A program made the translations under genes and the position numbers. The notes under the pieces were generated by a model. The model worked only from the letters and a program-made list of their open reading frames with translations, searched no databases and was not told the origin of the DNA. Positions 12,201-24,150 of a DNA stretch of 64,000 nucleotides are shown in pieces. The stretch is taken from NCBI RefSeq assembly GCF_004011695.2, contig NC_082423.1, positions 62,001-126,000 on the forward strand, written 5' to 3'. How positions within the stretch are numbered: the stretch's first letter is position 1; each line of letters opens with the position of its first letter. The DNA comes from Ascochyta rabiei. Taxonomy: Eukaryota; Ascomycota; Dothideomycetes; Pleosporales; Didymellaceae.

Positions 12201-12565
12201 AGTGCTTACTTTCGGTCAAATTTAAGAACACGAGCAAAAGTACCGCACATGTATTATGGTTGCTGGGATAATTAACGTAGGTAGTAAAGCACAACATAGA
12301 TGTTTAGATTTATTTTTCAGACAGACTAAGTTGTTTTACTTAATATTTTACCTTGTGATAGTGCTACGTAGGGGCTTCTAGAGGCAATTAAACATTGTAT
12401 GATGTAGAAATATAGGGGGGTTGGGGGTAAGTCTAATGTTAACTAGTCAAAAAAGCTATTCCGAGTCATCCGGAGAACATCCTGGTCATGCCAGCAACTA
12501 AATAAAATCCAACAGTACCCATGTGCTTTCCTTCGGTTAAATCTAAGGACAAAGCATAGGGACCC
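12201..12565. repeat. Imperfect 44-bp direct repeat upstream of the secreted-protein gene
   Basis: A block starting gtgcttactttcggtcaaat at about 12202 recurs as gtgctttccttcggttaaat at about 12523. Similarity extends to roughly 44 bases (…aagaacacgagcaaaagtacc against …aaggacaaagcatagggacc). Both copies lie upstream of the ATG at 12666, so they may be duplicated regulatory sequence. They could also be neutral debris. Confidence 0.6.
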
Positions 12566-12665
12566 TACTAGTGTATACCAGAAGTATTTAAGTGTCTTAT
12601 TTTAATAGCTTTCTATTCCCTCTGAATCCTCTGAAAATAAGGAGCCTGTTATCTTAATATTTACA

Positions 12666-13100
12666 ATGAAGGCATCTTTTGGACTTCTGTTTGTTACAAC
12701 AACATTCGTCAGCGCTGCAGAATACTGCAACTCTGGTTGGGGAAAACCAGCTAATACAGGATGTTATGACAGTAGGGTAAGTTAATATCTTTTTCTGCTA
12801 AAGTATGTGCTAATTTGCTTAGCCTAACACATATTGCGTAGGTCTGCGGGTAGCATAAAAGTTGTGTCTGCTAATACATGTTAGTGCGCAAATAATGGCA
12901 AGCAGACTAAATTTTACCCGTATTCTAGGGATTGTCGTGCGCTTATTGACACTAAGTATGGAGGCGAGATAACATTTTATACCAACCCACCGTGTCACCG
13001 TGATGGGGTAAGTCTACTATGTAAATACGCTGTTATATGTACCATTTGGCTAACATCTATAATCTATTAGACAATTTATTGTGTAAGTCGGCGACTATAA
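12666..13100 (+). CDS. Small secreted cysteine-rich protein (effector candidate), 3 exons
   Basis: The model has exons 12666-12776, 12885-13007 and 13071-13100 and encodes 87 residues. Both introns begin GTAAGT and have a CTAAT/CTAAC branch site shortly before their TAG acceptor; all junctions are phase 0. The protein starts MKASFGLLFVTTTFVSAA, a typical signal peptide with probable cleavage before EYC. The mature part of about 69 residues has six Cys, enough for three disulfides. The family is not recognised. Exons keep CA and TG dinucleotides and contain no RIP-type stops, unlike everything around them. It lies alone in a roughly 1.9-kb non-repeat island between two transposons, as fungal effector genes in AT-rich isochores often do. 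Role inferred from architecture only. The last exon is very short, so the C-terminus is the weakest part. Confidence 0.7.
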
Positions 13101-14051
13101 TGTTCTATCTCTAGGATGTGTTAACTAATAAATATAGTGTGCTTAATACCCTTAAGCTGTGTATAGAACTTTTTTTAGATATTAAAACCCTATATTAGAC
13201 CTCTCTCTTTAAAAACTACCTTTAAAACAGTTTCTTTCTTTTACCCCTAGTGTTTAAATTAGTTATATAAGAGGTATAAGCGGTAGTTTACATAGCTTTT
13301 ACTAATGATGTTATCCTATATCTTAAAACAGAAAAGTTATGTTAGTATTAATTAATTAAGTGGAGAATAGGATTAGAGGTGCGATCTAACATCCACCTTA
13401 CTAACTAGCTAAAGTGGCATTAACTTTGTATAATACTTTTAATTGCTATAGATTAGGCCAAGAGTAAGCTAATACAAATAAACCTCTTTATAAAAATTCA
13501 ATTAAATTGTTTAAGCATGTAAAGAAAACAAAATGTATAGACTTTAGTGTACTAAATAAGAGTACAAGCATTACTTTAGACCTTAAGATCTTTATATAAA
13601 TGATAAGTAATAGCCACTACAGGTTTTAGTGTACTTAGGAAACAAGAAGAACCACACACTGTGAACACCAGTACCTGTTTTTTTTAGGTAACGCACGTAG
13701 CTGTCTTCTCTGTTTATAGTAGGCACTAGGCTTGAAAAAGAATTTTAATCCTGTAGTTTATAGGAGGTGTAGCCATTTCTTATATGTGTTTAAATAATGT
13801 TAGATGTATGCGTGCTTTAAAAATAGTAGGTACAATAGCTAGAAAGGAATAGAGAAAGATGATATAAGATCTAGGTACAGCCCTAGTCTTGGAAGTTAGT
13901 GCTAGCGGAGTACTGCATCGGTAACGCTCGCTAATAGTTAACGAACTAGTTTTCTAAAACTACGAAATTCTTAACATGTACTGATGGGTAAGCACTGTTA
14001 TTTTCCAAAGGATTTATCTAGACCTTTTCTTCTGTACTTTTAACTCTGTTA
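13101..14051. other. AT-rich non-repeat spacer downstream of the secreted-protein gene
   Basis: No coding frame longer than a few tens of codons, no repeat partner and no terminal repeat were seen. The sequence up to the TA at 14050-14051 seems to be the original target of pogo element E. Confidence 0.45.
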
Positions 14052-14061
14052 ACGTACCTTA
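14052..14061 (+). mobile_element. Left tip of pogo-type element E, split by the Gypsy insertion
   Basis: The bases acgtacctta follow TA and continue at 23061 as cggacaagtcag, which rebuilds a pogo-type terminus of the acgtacc class. The Gypsy element duplicated the last five of these bases (cctta). Confidence 0.75.
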
Positions 14062-14357
14062 TGTAACGCACCAGTCACCTAAAGCCTTATCTGATTCCTC
14101 TCCAACTTATCACCAACTTAGTGCCGTTACATCCGTGTCCACCCCACAACCTAGGCCAGCATTCTAATTCTTTCTAACTCTTATAAGGTATAAAAGGCAC
14201 AAGGCTAACAGGTATAGAGAGCTAGTTTTTAAGTATTCTTTTGTACAAGACTTATAGGAATAGAACAATTCTCTATATAAACTATCTTAGTGCTCCTATA
14301 CACCTCGTAGCAGATACCTACCCCTTTTAGAGACTTCTATTATTCTGCGTTGTTACA
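14062..14357 (+). repeat. 5' LTR of the Gypsy chromovirus (296 bp)
   Basis: It begins TGTAACG and ends CGTTGTTACA, inverted termini typical of LTRs. The copy at 22760-23055 has exactly the same length and differs mostly by transitions. A TATA-like ggtataaaaggcac lies at about 14187. The target duplication cctta precedes it at 14057-14061. Confidence 0.95.
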
Positions 14358-14499
14358 TTATACTTTAAAACTTATCCTAGCTAGTAACAGCCTCTAAATA
14401 ATATTACAAAAATTGTTTAGTTATTATAAGTACCCCTGAATTTAGATCTCTTATAGTTACAAACTAAGACTAGGTCCTAATTATTGTTTAATATAACAG

Positions 14500-17400
14500 T
14501 TAGGACTCTAGAGACCTCCTAGCAACTAAAGCCTTTAGGTTTAGAATTTCCTGCAACTTACCGCTCTAGGATTACCTTCAGAAAAGCTGCGTTAAATTGC
14601 GCCAAGATAAACACTCAGAAATTATTAAGAACCTACCTAAATCAGATTACTACTAATATTAGGCACTACTAACCCTAGTTCAAAGGAACCTATTAGAAGA
14701 TGTACTAGGATTTAGGCAACTGTGCCTCCTAAAGAATTAGCTAATAAACTACTTACTAAAAGCAAATTAGATAAGGACTTAGATTGGGACAATCTGCGTA
14801 CAGAGATAGACTAACTACAGTCTAAAATAGCTAGGCTTTAAGCACGAACCTCTCTACACAAAGATAATCCTGTACCCACTACTAAGTCCCCCTAACTAAC
14901 TTAAAGATTTAGTTCTCTAAGTCCTGTTTATACCCCTAGGCTTAGTAAACAAACTCTAACTATTAACAAATTAAGTAATAGCAAAGAACCCACCTTTAAA
15001 CAGTAGCAAGCCTTAATTTGAAACTAACTTAACATTAATTTAGATTACTATCCTATAGAGAGAGCCCGTATAGCTCTAGTATAGGGATACACTTCTAGGC
15101 TTACTAAGGAATACCTTAAGCCGTAATACTTGTCTTATAACTTAGATTGTTTTTAGAACGCTAAGGAAATAATTACACTTCTCTACTCTTATTTTATTAC
15201 TAGAAACAAGAGAGCTAAGAGTTAGGCTGTGTTTAACTGCCTACAAATAGGAAAGGATAATACATTTCTAACTTTTAAAGCACAATTCCTAAGTTCTGCT
15301 ATCTAGGGACAAGTACCTAAGTTAGAATAGTTTTACTACATATAGACAAAGATTACTCCAGCCCTCTAAAGTCTAAATGTAGGATTTAAGAGATAGTAGA
15401 ATAACTTGTTTAAACTTATAGTAGAGCACTTAACAGCGTATAACATAGAAAGAAAACAAAACCCTATCTATGCCCTACCTAATACTATCCTAACTTAGAC
15501 CTAACCCTAAACAGCTAATGTTTAGCCTTGTTCTAATAACCCACTTCTATCCTAACCTAACCCTAGCATTTAGAAGCCTTTAACATCTACTCTACCCCTA
15601 CCTAGGACTACCCCCTAAGCTACACCTATAAGAGAGCTAACTCTAGGTAACTATTATAACTGTAGCAAGGCAGGTCATTTTGCAAAAGATTGCACTAGTC
15701 CTTAAATTTAAGAAATCTAAGTAGATACTAAAGATTACGCTAATGCTAAAGAAGATTTTAAAGAGGACCTAATACCTAAGGGAAATAGTTCTGCCTAGAA
15801 GGATAAACTTACCTAGGCCTAAATTAATATAACCTATCTAACCTCTCCTTATCTTATTTGTTTAGTAGACCCTATTTTCTTGTTCCTTCTATTCTATTAA
15901 ACTAAGGGCTAGGCGTACAACTTAAATCCTTAGTTAACACTAGTGCCTAAGGATTTTTATTCCTAGACTCCAAAATTGCTTCTTTAGTCTCTTTAGCGCT
16001 TAGGACTCCTATCTAAAAGATACCCTTTAAGATTACAATAAAAGGATTCTAAGACTAAATTATAACCCTAGTAAACTAGTATATACAGTTGCACCTAATA
16101 TTTAATAGGCGTAAGATCTGTAACTGCCCCTTTGTTATTGTTAACCTAGAATCTTAGGATTGTATTATTAGTATTAAATAGTTAAAACGTTTTAAGCTCT
16201 AGCTTAGTACAGAACGTACTTAGCTTATATAGCTAGTAAAGTATCCTTAGTTATATAACCCTGCCCCTCTATTATTAATATCCCTTAACTACTCTATACC
16301 TTCAGCCTACGTCTTACAGGATATATAACGCAGAGTTTACTTATAGGATACAGAGGAATATTATTAGAGCTAAAGCCTAAACTATTCTTTCTATTAGATT
16401 AGAGGAAATTTACAATTACTAAAATCTTAAACCTTAGCATTAGCTAAGACCTAAAAGGCTGCTAACTTGCTTCTAATCTAAGCCGCATATATTTTTATAA
16501 TTTCTACAAACACCTTTTACTTTTCTATAAAAAACCTACAAAATAAATTCTTTACTACTAGTCTATATAAGATTAACTGCCTTATTAATAACTATCTTAA
16601 CCTAGACAATCTAGAAAACGCCTATCTTCTAAGAAAGTAATTACTAGAGAAATATGCCCTATATGCTAATATGTTCAGCAAAACAGAGTCTAAAACCCTT
16701 CTAGAATACTGCCCTTACATCTATAAAATTATCTTAGAAGGATAATTACTAAATTTTTACTTGCCCCTGTACAAGCAGAATCTTAAAGAACTTAAGGCTA
16801 CTAAAAAGTTTATACAAGATTAACTTAAACATAATTAGATTAAACATAGTAAGAGTCCTTTTGTGTTGCTAATACTTTATGTGTAAACTAAATAGGAGCC
16901 TACGCATTTGCATTAACTATTACAAACTTAACGCTCTTACTAGAAAAGACTCCTATCTAATACCGCATATAGATAAGCTACTTACCTAACCCTTAAAAGC
17001 TAAGATCTTTACTAAGTTTAATATCTAGAACGCCTTTAACAGAATCTGTATAGACCCTGCGTTAGAGAAATACACTACGTTTTATACCTGTTACAGCAGT
17101 TACAAGTATAAGGTTCTACTATTTAGATTATATAATAGACTAGCTACGTACTAATAATATATAAATAACGTTCTTATTAAATACCGTAACAACTTCTATA
17201 TTGCATACATAGATAACATCCTTATCTACTCTAAAGACCTAGCTGCATATAAGTACCACGTTAAACTAGTATTAGAACGTCTCTAATTAGCTAGACTATA
17301 AGTAGATATTAAGAAAAGCAAGTTCTACGTTACTTATACCAAATACCTAGGATATATCCTAACTAATAAGGGAATTAAAGTAGACTCTAAGAAAGTATAA

Positions 17401-20400
17401 GCCCCAAGAAACTAGACCCCTCCTACTACTGTTACTGGTGTAAAGTTGTTCTTAGGCTTTACTAGGTTCTATTAACAATGTGTACCTAAATTCCTATTCA
17501 TAGCTAAGCCCCTTATCGCCTTATAAAGTCTAGCAAACCTATTTAAATAGACTGCTTAATGCTAATCTAGTTTTACAAGCTTAAAAGAGGCACTATTATC
17601 TATACCTACTCTCTGCTACTTTATCCCTAAGTATAATATAAAGATTAAAACTAATACATCTAATAGAGTTATTACAGGAGTTATGTCCTAATAACACCTA
17701 AATAATAAATAGTACCTAGTTGCTTTCTACAGCTAAGTACTCTCTAGTGCTAATCTTAACTAGGAGATATATAACAAGGAACTATTTACTATTTTATAAG
17801 CATTCTACAAGTAGGGATTAAAACTTACCTCTACTACAAAACAGATTTATGTCTACTCTAACTATTAATCCTTAGACTATTTTATAACTACTAAAGGCCT
17901 AAACGCTTAACAGGCACAATAGGCAGAAGCTCTTGCTCTGTTTAACTTCTGTATTAAATATACCCTAGGAAAGAACAACAAGCGTGCTAATATCCTTAGT
18001 TAACAAGAACAAGATCTAGTAAACCATAAATCTGCCTAGAAAGATAACTAATCCTAAGTACTGTTGGGTCCACAGCAGTTACACAAACAGATTAATTCTA
18101 ATTTAGCTTAGAAATACCTAGCTAAAACTAACCTGGCTGTATCTACTATCTAATTAATACAACCTATTATAGACCTACATTCGCTTAAATTAATCTAAGC
18201 ACTTATTAAAGAAAATTAGAAGTTCTTTAAGCAAGAACGCTTGTCTCTAGTATCGCCATATTAGATCTATAACAGACTCCTACTCTATTAGGATTAACTA
18301 TGTGTACCAGCCAACTCTACCTTGTGCACCTGCCTAATTAGAGAGGCCTATAACCAGCCATTAACAGCTTATCCCAATACTAAGAAGACTTATTAGCTAC
18401 TGTCAAAACAGTACTACTAGAAGGGGATAAGTGCTACTTGTAAACGATATGTCTAGAATTATATCCCTCGTTATTAAGGTCACCTAAAACAGACCTGACT
18501 CTACAGATACTTACATCCCTTGCTAATACCTAACAAACTAATGTAACATCTGTGTATTAACTTTAAAGACTTCCCTAAGGACAAATTAGGCTATAACTAG
18601 ATTATAGTTATTATTAATTGCTTAACGTGTTTCACTACCGAGCGGTCACCAACACCGAGCGGTCACCCCTCACCAAAATCGCGACCATTACAGACTATTA
18701 CTACTGCACCACAACACTTTACTAATAATTATTCTAGCCTAATATACTATTTAGAAGTGTTACTATTATCTGTATCTATAATTTCTGCTGTATAGGTACA
18801 CGTGTTATAGCTAGTCTTGCTATAACGCCTATAGTGCCTTTCTTTGCATACCCTCTTAACAGGCTGTTTAGCTGCCTCTCTACTACGACAGTCCTTCTTA
18901 GCTATTAAATTCTGTACGTTACCTACTGTAAGACTCCCCTCTGTTTAAATATACTTTCTTTTATAACTGCGCTGCTCTATTAGAGTAGCTATTGCCTTAC
19001 AAATACTAGCTAGTTCCTGCACCTACAATACTAAATTGTAACCTATAATAGCTATACCTTTTATAAGTAAATTAATAGCCTATAGAAGAGGAGAGACTAG
19101 TAATCCTTTATGCCTTTGTATGCGCTTACAAACTAGCGTAAATTACGCCTCTATCTCCTTTAGGGTAGCTAGTGTTTTTAACTCCTATAGGGTAGCCTCT
19201 AGTAGTAGAGGTGTTAGCGTGCAAAGCACTACATTAAGCTTTAATAGCACTTGCTCTAGGTTATAGGGTACTAAACTAAAGCCTCTAAAGCTTACTAGGA
19301 TATTTTCCTTTATAATTGCCTTGTTAAAAGTAATATAAAAGGCTAGTAAGAACGTTTCTTTCTTAACTTACGTGATAGAGTACCTTGCCTAGCTGTTAAT
19401 CTTAGTAGAGTACGCCTGCTTTAAAGGGGCAAAACAGCCTACGTTAAGCAGCTATAGTAGGTGTAATAAGTAAGAAGGTATATAGAGAGTAATAATCTTC
19501 TATTCCTTATAGTACTTATAGAATTTGTAGCTCTAGTAGCTCTTATAGCTATCTATAATTAGTAGACAGTACACATCTACAGTACGCTCCTTTATATGCG
19601 CATTAAAGTGCTTTAGCTACTTTACACTAAGCTTATTTATTATCTAGCTGTTAGCGCTAGTTTAAATTACCTAGTTGTAAGGTAGTTCTGTATACTAGCT
19701 TAATATAAGGACCTTACTACTAAAGATAATAAAGGGTAGAATAGCCTACCTACTAGCGTAGATACCCTAGATAATAGTAACCTAGTTATAATTACCTAGC
19801 TGTATCTTCTTAGGATTAATTTGCTTCTTAGAGCCTATAAAGACTATCTAAGTAGCAATTATGCCTATTATAAAGCTAGACTTATTAAAGTTAAATATAT
19901 CTTTATCTAGGATCCTATACTTCTCCTTTATATTCCTAACTAGCTTAAACTAAGGCTCTATAACATATAGATCTTTGTTTAGCACTTATTAATAATTATA
20001 TAAGTAACTGTGTTAAAGCTTAACCTCCTTGGTACGCGTCCTAAACCTGTCTACCTAGTTCTTGCTAATAGGTCCTTTACTACGTGCAGTAAGGAGATTA
20101 TTAGCTATTTCTTACACTATAGTCCTTATAGCGCCTATTTCTTATATATCTAGCTTAAGTATATATACTACTATTACCTCCTCCTCTATCTTATCTAGCT
20201 TACTTAAGTTAGGTTAACAGTTGCGTTAGGCGCGCTTTTTAGCGCGTTGTTATATTAGCGTTATTTAGAAGACGTTAAATGCTCTAGACGCGTGTTTTGT
20301 AGTATTAGGAGGGGTAGCTTAGGTAGCCTGGATAGCAAGGTAGAGTGTGCCTTTGTTGTAGGTTAATTGCGCGTTGCGTTGTAGTGGTATTGTTGTAATA

Positions 20401-21530
20401 GTCTGTAATAGTCGCAATGTTGGTGAGGGGTGACCGCTCGGTGGTGGTGACTACTTAGTGGTGAAACACGTTAACTAAATAAGCTATAACAATCCTGTGC
20501 TATAAAACAATTATAGTACTTAGGATAGTAAACTTGTTTATATAATAGGTATATTAATTCAGACACTCCTCTAAAACTATTGTAAGCAACTAAGGACTAC
20601 AATTTGTGTTAACCTTCTAGTTAGAAGTCTACTAGATTATAGGCATAAAGGTTAAACTATCTACAGCCTATTATAAGGAAACTAACAGCTAAACAGAAAT
20701 CATTAATAAGTACATAGACTAGCAACTTCGCCTATTTGTCTTGTACTACTAAGATAACTAGTCTAAACTCCTCCTAATTATTAATTGTGCCTAACTTACT
20801 CTGCTATATTCCTTAATTGGAATATTGCATTACTAAGCTATCTATACTAGTAAGCCTAAACACAGTTAGGATTAGAACAAAGCTAATTTAGGTATAAACC
20901 TAGTTAAGAAACTTAATTATAAGGATGCCTTAGCATTAGCTACCTACATGTATAACGCCTAGAAGGTAGCTAAAGAAAATATAGAAAACGCTTAAGACTG
21001 TATGCGCTCTGTAGTTAATAGCTACTATTACCCTATAAACTAGACTGTTAGTAACAAGGTGTATCTTTCTACCTAGAACTTAAAAATAGAGCAACTAAGC
21101 TGGAAGCTATCTAACAAGTGGGAGGGTCCCTTTAAAGTCCTAGAGCAGGTAGGTTACTTATATTGTTTAAAACTTCTAATAGGTTTAAGAATATATAATA
21201 TGTTTGCACTAAATGTCTTATATAAGGATCCTAACAACCCCTTACCTAGACAAGAAGCCCTAAAACCTGCAGGTATCCCTATCTAAGGCGTAGAAGAATA
21301 GGAAGTTTAAGAAATTTTAGCTAGTAGGATTATCTGCTAAAAGCTTAGGTACTGCGTAAGCTGGGTTAGCTATAACCTAGACCTAACCTAGTATCCTGTG
21401 GAGAACTTTACAGGAGCTCTATACAAGCTAAGGTTGTACTATAACAAGTACCCTAATTAACCTAGGCCTCTAAAGGCACTAACTAAGTAGATTAAAGCGT
21501 AGGAAGAAGGCTAGGAGATTTAGTAAGCAT
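14500..21530 (+). pseudogene. Gypsy gag-pol, RIP-inactivated
   Basis: Readable landmarks appear in order. The gag knuckle at about 15650-15700 reads YNCSKAGHFAKDC, its first Cys codon changed from TGT to TAT. The protease core near 15935-15975 reads LVNTSA where DTGA is expected. RT spans about 16880-17420; its catalytic box at 17206-17217 is YIDN instead of YIDD. The integrase begins near 18290, is cut by the nested element at 18624, and resumes at 20474, with an IVSNxGLQFV-like core near 20580-20620 and the stretch KLSTAYYKETN near 20665. A chromodomain lies at about 21290-21440 (YNLDLT, stop, YPVENFTGALYKLR). The chromodomain is known in related elements to direct integration to heterochromatin. 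Stops are almost all TAG/TAA at Trp or Gln positions. Confidence 0.9.
18625..20471 (-). mobile_element. Pogo/Fot1-like DNA transposon D nested in the Gypsy integrase (1847 bp)
   Basis: It begins acgtgtttcactaccgagcg and ends with a close inverse, gtggtgaaacacgt. TA duplications lie at 18623-18624 and 20472-20473, and removing the insert rejoins the Gypsy integrase frame. Subterminal iterons (accgagcggtcacc, twice) sit inside each end. The minus-strand transposase aligns in layout with element A; for example the stretch near 19440-19500 matches 8740-8800. It is heavily RIP-mutated. Confidence 0.9.
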
Positions 21531-21689
21531 AAAGACATCTTAATTTAGAAAAGGACAAAGGAAATCTATTAAAGCTAAAACGCCTCTAACTGTGTAATAC
21601 ATCAGAAAAACAAAAGAAAGAATAAAAGAGAGAATTCTCCTCACTATATAAATAAGGAAACCCTCTTATAGTCCCTTAATGTTACTTAT

Positions 21690-22145
21690 AACAGAGTTAC
21701 AGTTAGCTAGGATATCTAGCTTATAAGCACTACCCTTCTTCTTAGAAGGTAGAGCAGTTACTGGCGTTGCTAACACCTCTCTAACTCTAGTGCCCTAACA
21801 GACAATCTCTTGTCGCAGCTTAACCACCTTTCTAGTTAACACCTCTACATTCTCTACTAACTCCGCCATCCTCCTCCTCTCTAACACCCCTCCCTTAGTT
21901 AGGCTAACATAGTACTGGTGTAGCATTACGTTAGTAGCAGAAACTCCTTTAAGCTAGGTAGTTGCTACCTACACTACACTTGCTAGATCCTTTACTAACT
22001 CTATAACAACACGCTAGGTATCCTGCTATAACTCTGCTGCCTCCTCTACTAACTATGTATCCTCCCCTTCCTCCCTTACCTCCTACCTCTACGCAGCAAG
22101 GTTGCCTAAAAAAGTTGCATATTCTAGACTAGCGTAAACTAGAAC
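21690..22145 (-). pseudogene. Antisense reading frame before the 3' LTR of the Gypsy element
   Basis: On the strand opposite to gag-pol, between the chromodomain and the 3' LTR, one frame of about 150 codons can be followed. Its only stops are TAG at positions that suit Trp or Gln. Readable pieces are FLGNLAA, VVIELVKDLASVV, GVSATNVMLHQYYVSLTKGG, MAELVENVEVLTRKVVKLRQ and TPVTALPSKKKGSAYKLDIL. It is acidic and helix-rich with a probable coiled coil, ending in a basic tail. This stop pattern is expected of a former coding frame and not of random antisense sequence. The family is not recognised. It would be transcribed against the retroelement. Confidence 0.55.
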
Positions 22146-22759
22146 CTAGAAACTGTTAGTATTAGGTAGGAACAGGAAAAGATTATACTTACTAGGCAAC
22201 AATTCTTGTTTTTAAGTGTGCAATAAGCACACTTAGACAATAACGCCTTAAGGAAGCTATAATTAACCTGCCTCTTCCTTACAAAGGCGTAAACTAAATA
22301 AATACAGATAACCCTATAGGCCTCTGTAAGAGCTCTAGGCAGGACTAGTATTAGTATAGTAACTAAGTAATAAACCTCTAAATATTAGCAAGAATATAAG
22401 GCAGCGTAGCAGGTGTACTTATAGTAAGAAATAGTGTCTATTAGAGTAAGGAAAGGTGTAGGAATTAACTGTTTATATACACATGCAACGCGCCTAGACT
22501 ATAATAATAATAACAAATAGATAGCGTACTAAATAACAAAGGAACTAGCTTATTTTTACCTTAAAATTAGGCAACAATATTTTAGGCAAGAAAGAGTTGT
22601 CTTTACCTTGGACAAAAACAACAATACAAAATTAAAACAACATAACAGTAAGCTACTAACACCCTAAAACAATACTAAATAGGTATAATTCTGCTAGAGG
22701 ACAATAATATAGATTTTTATGCGTATTAGGACAATCTACCTATATAAGAGGGGGAGTAG

Positions 22760-23055
22760 TATAACACACTAGTTACCTAAAGCCTTATCTAATTCCTCTC
22801 TAACTTATTACTAACTTAGTGCTGTTACATCCCTTTTTACCCCACACCCTAGGCCAGTATTCTAATTCTTTCTAAATCTTATAAGGTATAAAAGGCACAA
22901 GGCTAACAGGCATAGAGAGCTAGTTTTTAAGTATTCTTTCGTATAAGACCTATAGGAATAGAACAATTCTCTGTATAAACTATCCTAGTGCTCCCATACA
23001 CCTTGTAGCGGATACCCACCCCTTTTGGAGATTTCTATCATCCTGCGTCGTTACA
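22760..23055 (+). repeat. 3' LTR of the Gypsy chromovirus (296 bp)
   Basis: It pairs with 14062-14357, ends TCGTTACA, and is followed by the target duplication cctta at 23056-23060. Confidence 0.95.
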
Positions 23056-23060
23056 CCTTA

Positions 23061-23640
23061 CGGACAAGTCAGACACTAGGCAAGTTAGACTCTTTTGCTA
23101 AGCCCCTACTAAACCACCCTTCCTACACTAATGTTTTCTTAACACTACTGTTTAGACGCGTTAAAGGAAGCTTAAATACAGATTGCGCTTAAGGCTCTGA
23201 AATAAGACCTAACACTATCTCTGCAACGCGCTGCTGTTGTCTAGAGGGTTCTTTAGAGCACACTAAGCATCTAACGTACTAGACTACCTTTACGCGCTAA
23301 TTCTATAGCTAACTTATAGAAGGTTAATAGTAATAAGAAAAAGGTAATTATAAAGCATGTTCTTAAGCTAGAAATGCTAGAACTTTTCTCTTAACTTATA
23401 GATATAGCTACTATAGCTAATTCTTCGCGCGCTAAGTATAATTTAGGCCCTATTAGCATAAACTAGCCTAGTACGTTTGTTTAGTAACACCTATAGCTTA
23501 AATTTAAGTTTAATTATAAGAATAACTATAAAAGAGCTTTCTAAAAGGGTTCTAAGGTTCTATAGGGAAAGTTTAGCCTTGTAGTTAACACTAACGCTAA
23601 ATATAGTATCTAGGATAAAGTTATATAATATAAGTAAAAG
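23061..23640 (+). mobile_element. Pogo-type element E, 5' part only
   Basis: It continues the terminus begun at 14052 with iterons cggacaagtcagaca and taggcaagttagact, then ttttgctaagccccta. The transposase start follows on the plus strand and matches the layout at 31520-31990 of element C. Similarity is lost near 23620-23640, so the rest of the transposase and the right end are missing. Confidence 0.75.
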
Positions 23641-23711
23641 TATTACTTAAATTAAGAAGGTGGTTATATTATATACTAAGCCCTAATAGTTTGCTAAGAT
23701 TATCTAATACA

Positions 23712-23829
23712 CTCCCTAATAATCACGTGCAGCTTGTCCCTAATTGTCCTTTAAGCCCTTGTTACTTAACTCTCCTAATAATTACGTAGATCTAATCCCT
23801 AATAGCCCTCTAAGCTCTTATTACTTAAC
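23712..23829. repeat. 60-bp tandem duplication
   Basis: Two copies of a unit starting ctccctaataatcacgt or ctcctaataattacgt begin 60 bases apart and both end gttacttaact or attacttaact. Confidence 0.8.
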
Positions 23830-23867
23830 TTTATTCTTTGCTCTACTACACAGCTCCCTTACCTTAA

Positions 23868-24150
23868 GAGCTTATCCCTATTAAGCTTACATCTAGTCTC
23901 TATGTTTCCTCACCTACTTGCTAAAGCCTTACCGCCTGCTCTAACAGAAGCCTTTAGCTATTGTTTGCTCCTAGGTCTATTTACTTTAAACAATCTCCTA
24001 GTGCTACCTAACAGCTCCTTAGGCTATAGCCTAAAAACCTGCCTTCACTTAACTACGTTTAACCTAACTCTAGGCACCTAAGGCTGCCACAACTAATCTC
24101 TAAAGTCATATCAGTCTAGGACTAAGAAACTAGATCCTAAATCTTACTTA
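23868..24150 (+). repeat. Dispersed repeat R2, copy 1
   Basis: This block matches 27005-27286 in the same orientation. Shared runs include attaagcttacatctagtct/attaagcttacgtctggcct, ctattgtttgc, and ctgccacaactaatc/ctgctacaactaatc. It differs by RIP-like transitions, and copy 2 is less mutated. No coding capacity was recognised. Confidence 0.7.

Larger units (their letters stand above)
14062..23055 (+). mobile_element. Gypsy/Ty3 chromovirus LTR retrotransposon
   Basis: Two 296-bp LTRs flank an internal region of about 6.5 kb once the nested DNA transposon (18625-20471) is removed. The five-base duplication cctta is exact at 14057-14061 and 23056-23060. A purine-rich primer site (aagagggggagtag) ends just before the 3' LTR. 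Domain order is gag with zinc knuckle, protease, RT, RNase H, integrase and chromodomain, the order of Ty3/Gypsy chromoviruses. It inserted into the terminus of a pogo-type element (E). RIP has destroyed the frames. Confidence 0.95.

Noticed and set aside
12842..12884. Earlier acceptor (AG at 12840-12841) for intron 1 of the secreted-protein gene
   Set aside because: It puts TAG after three codons in phase; the acceptor at 12883-12884, with CTAATAC just upstream, keeps the frame open and adds a Cys.
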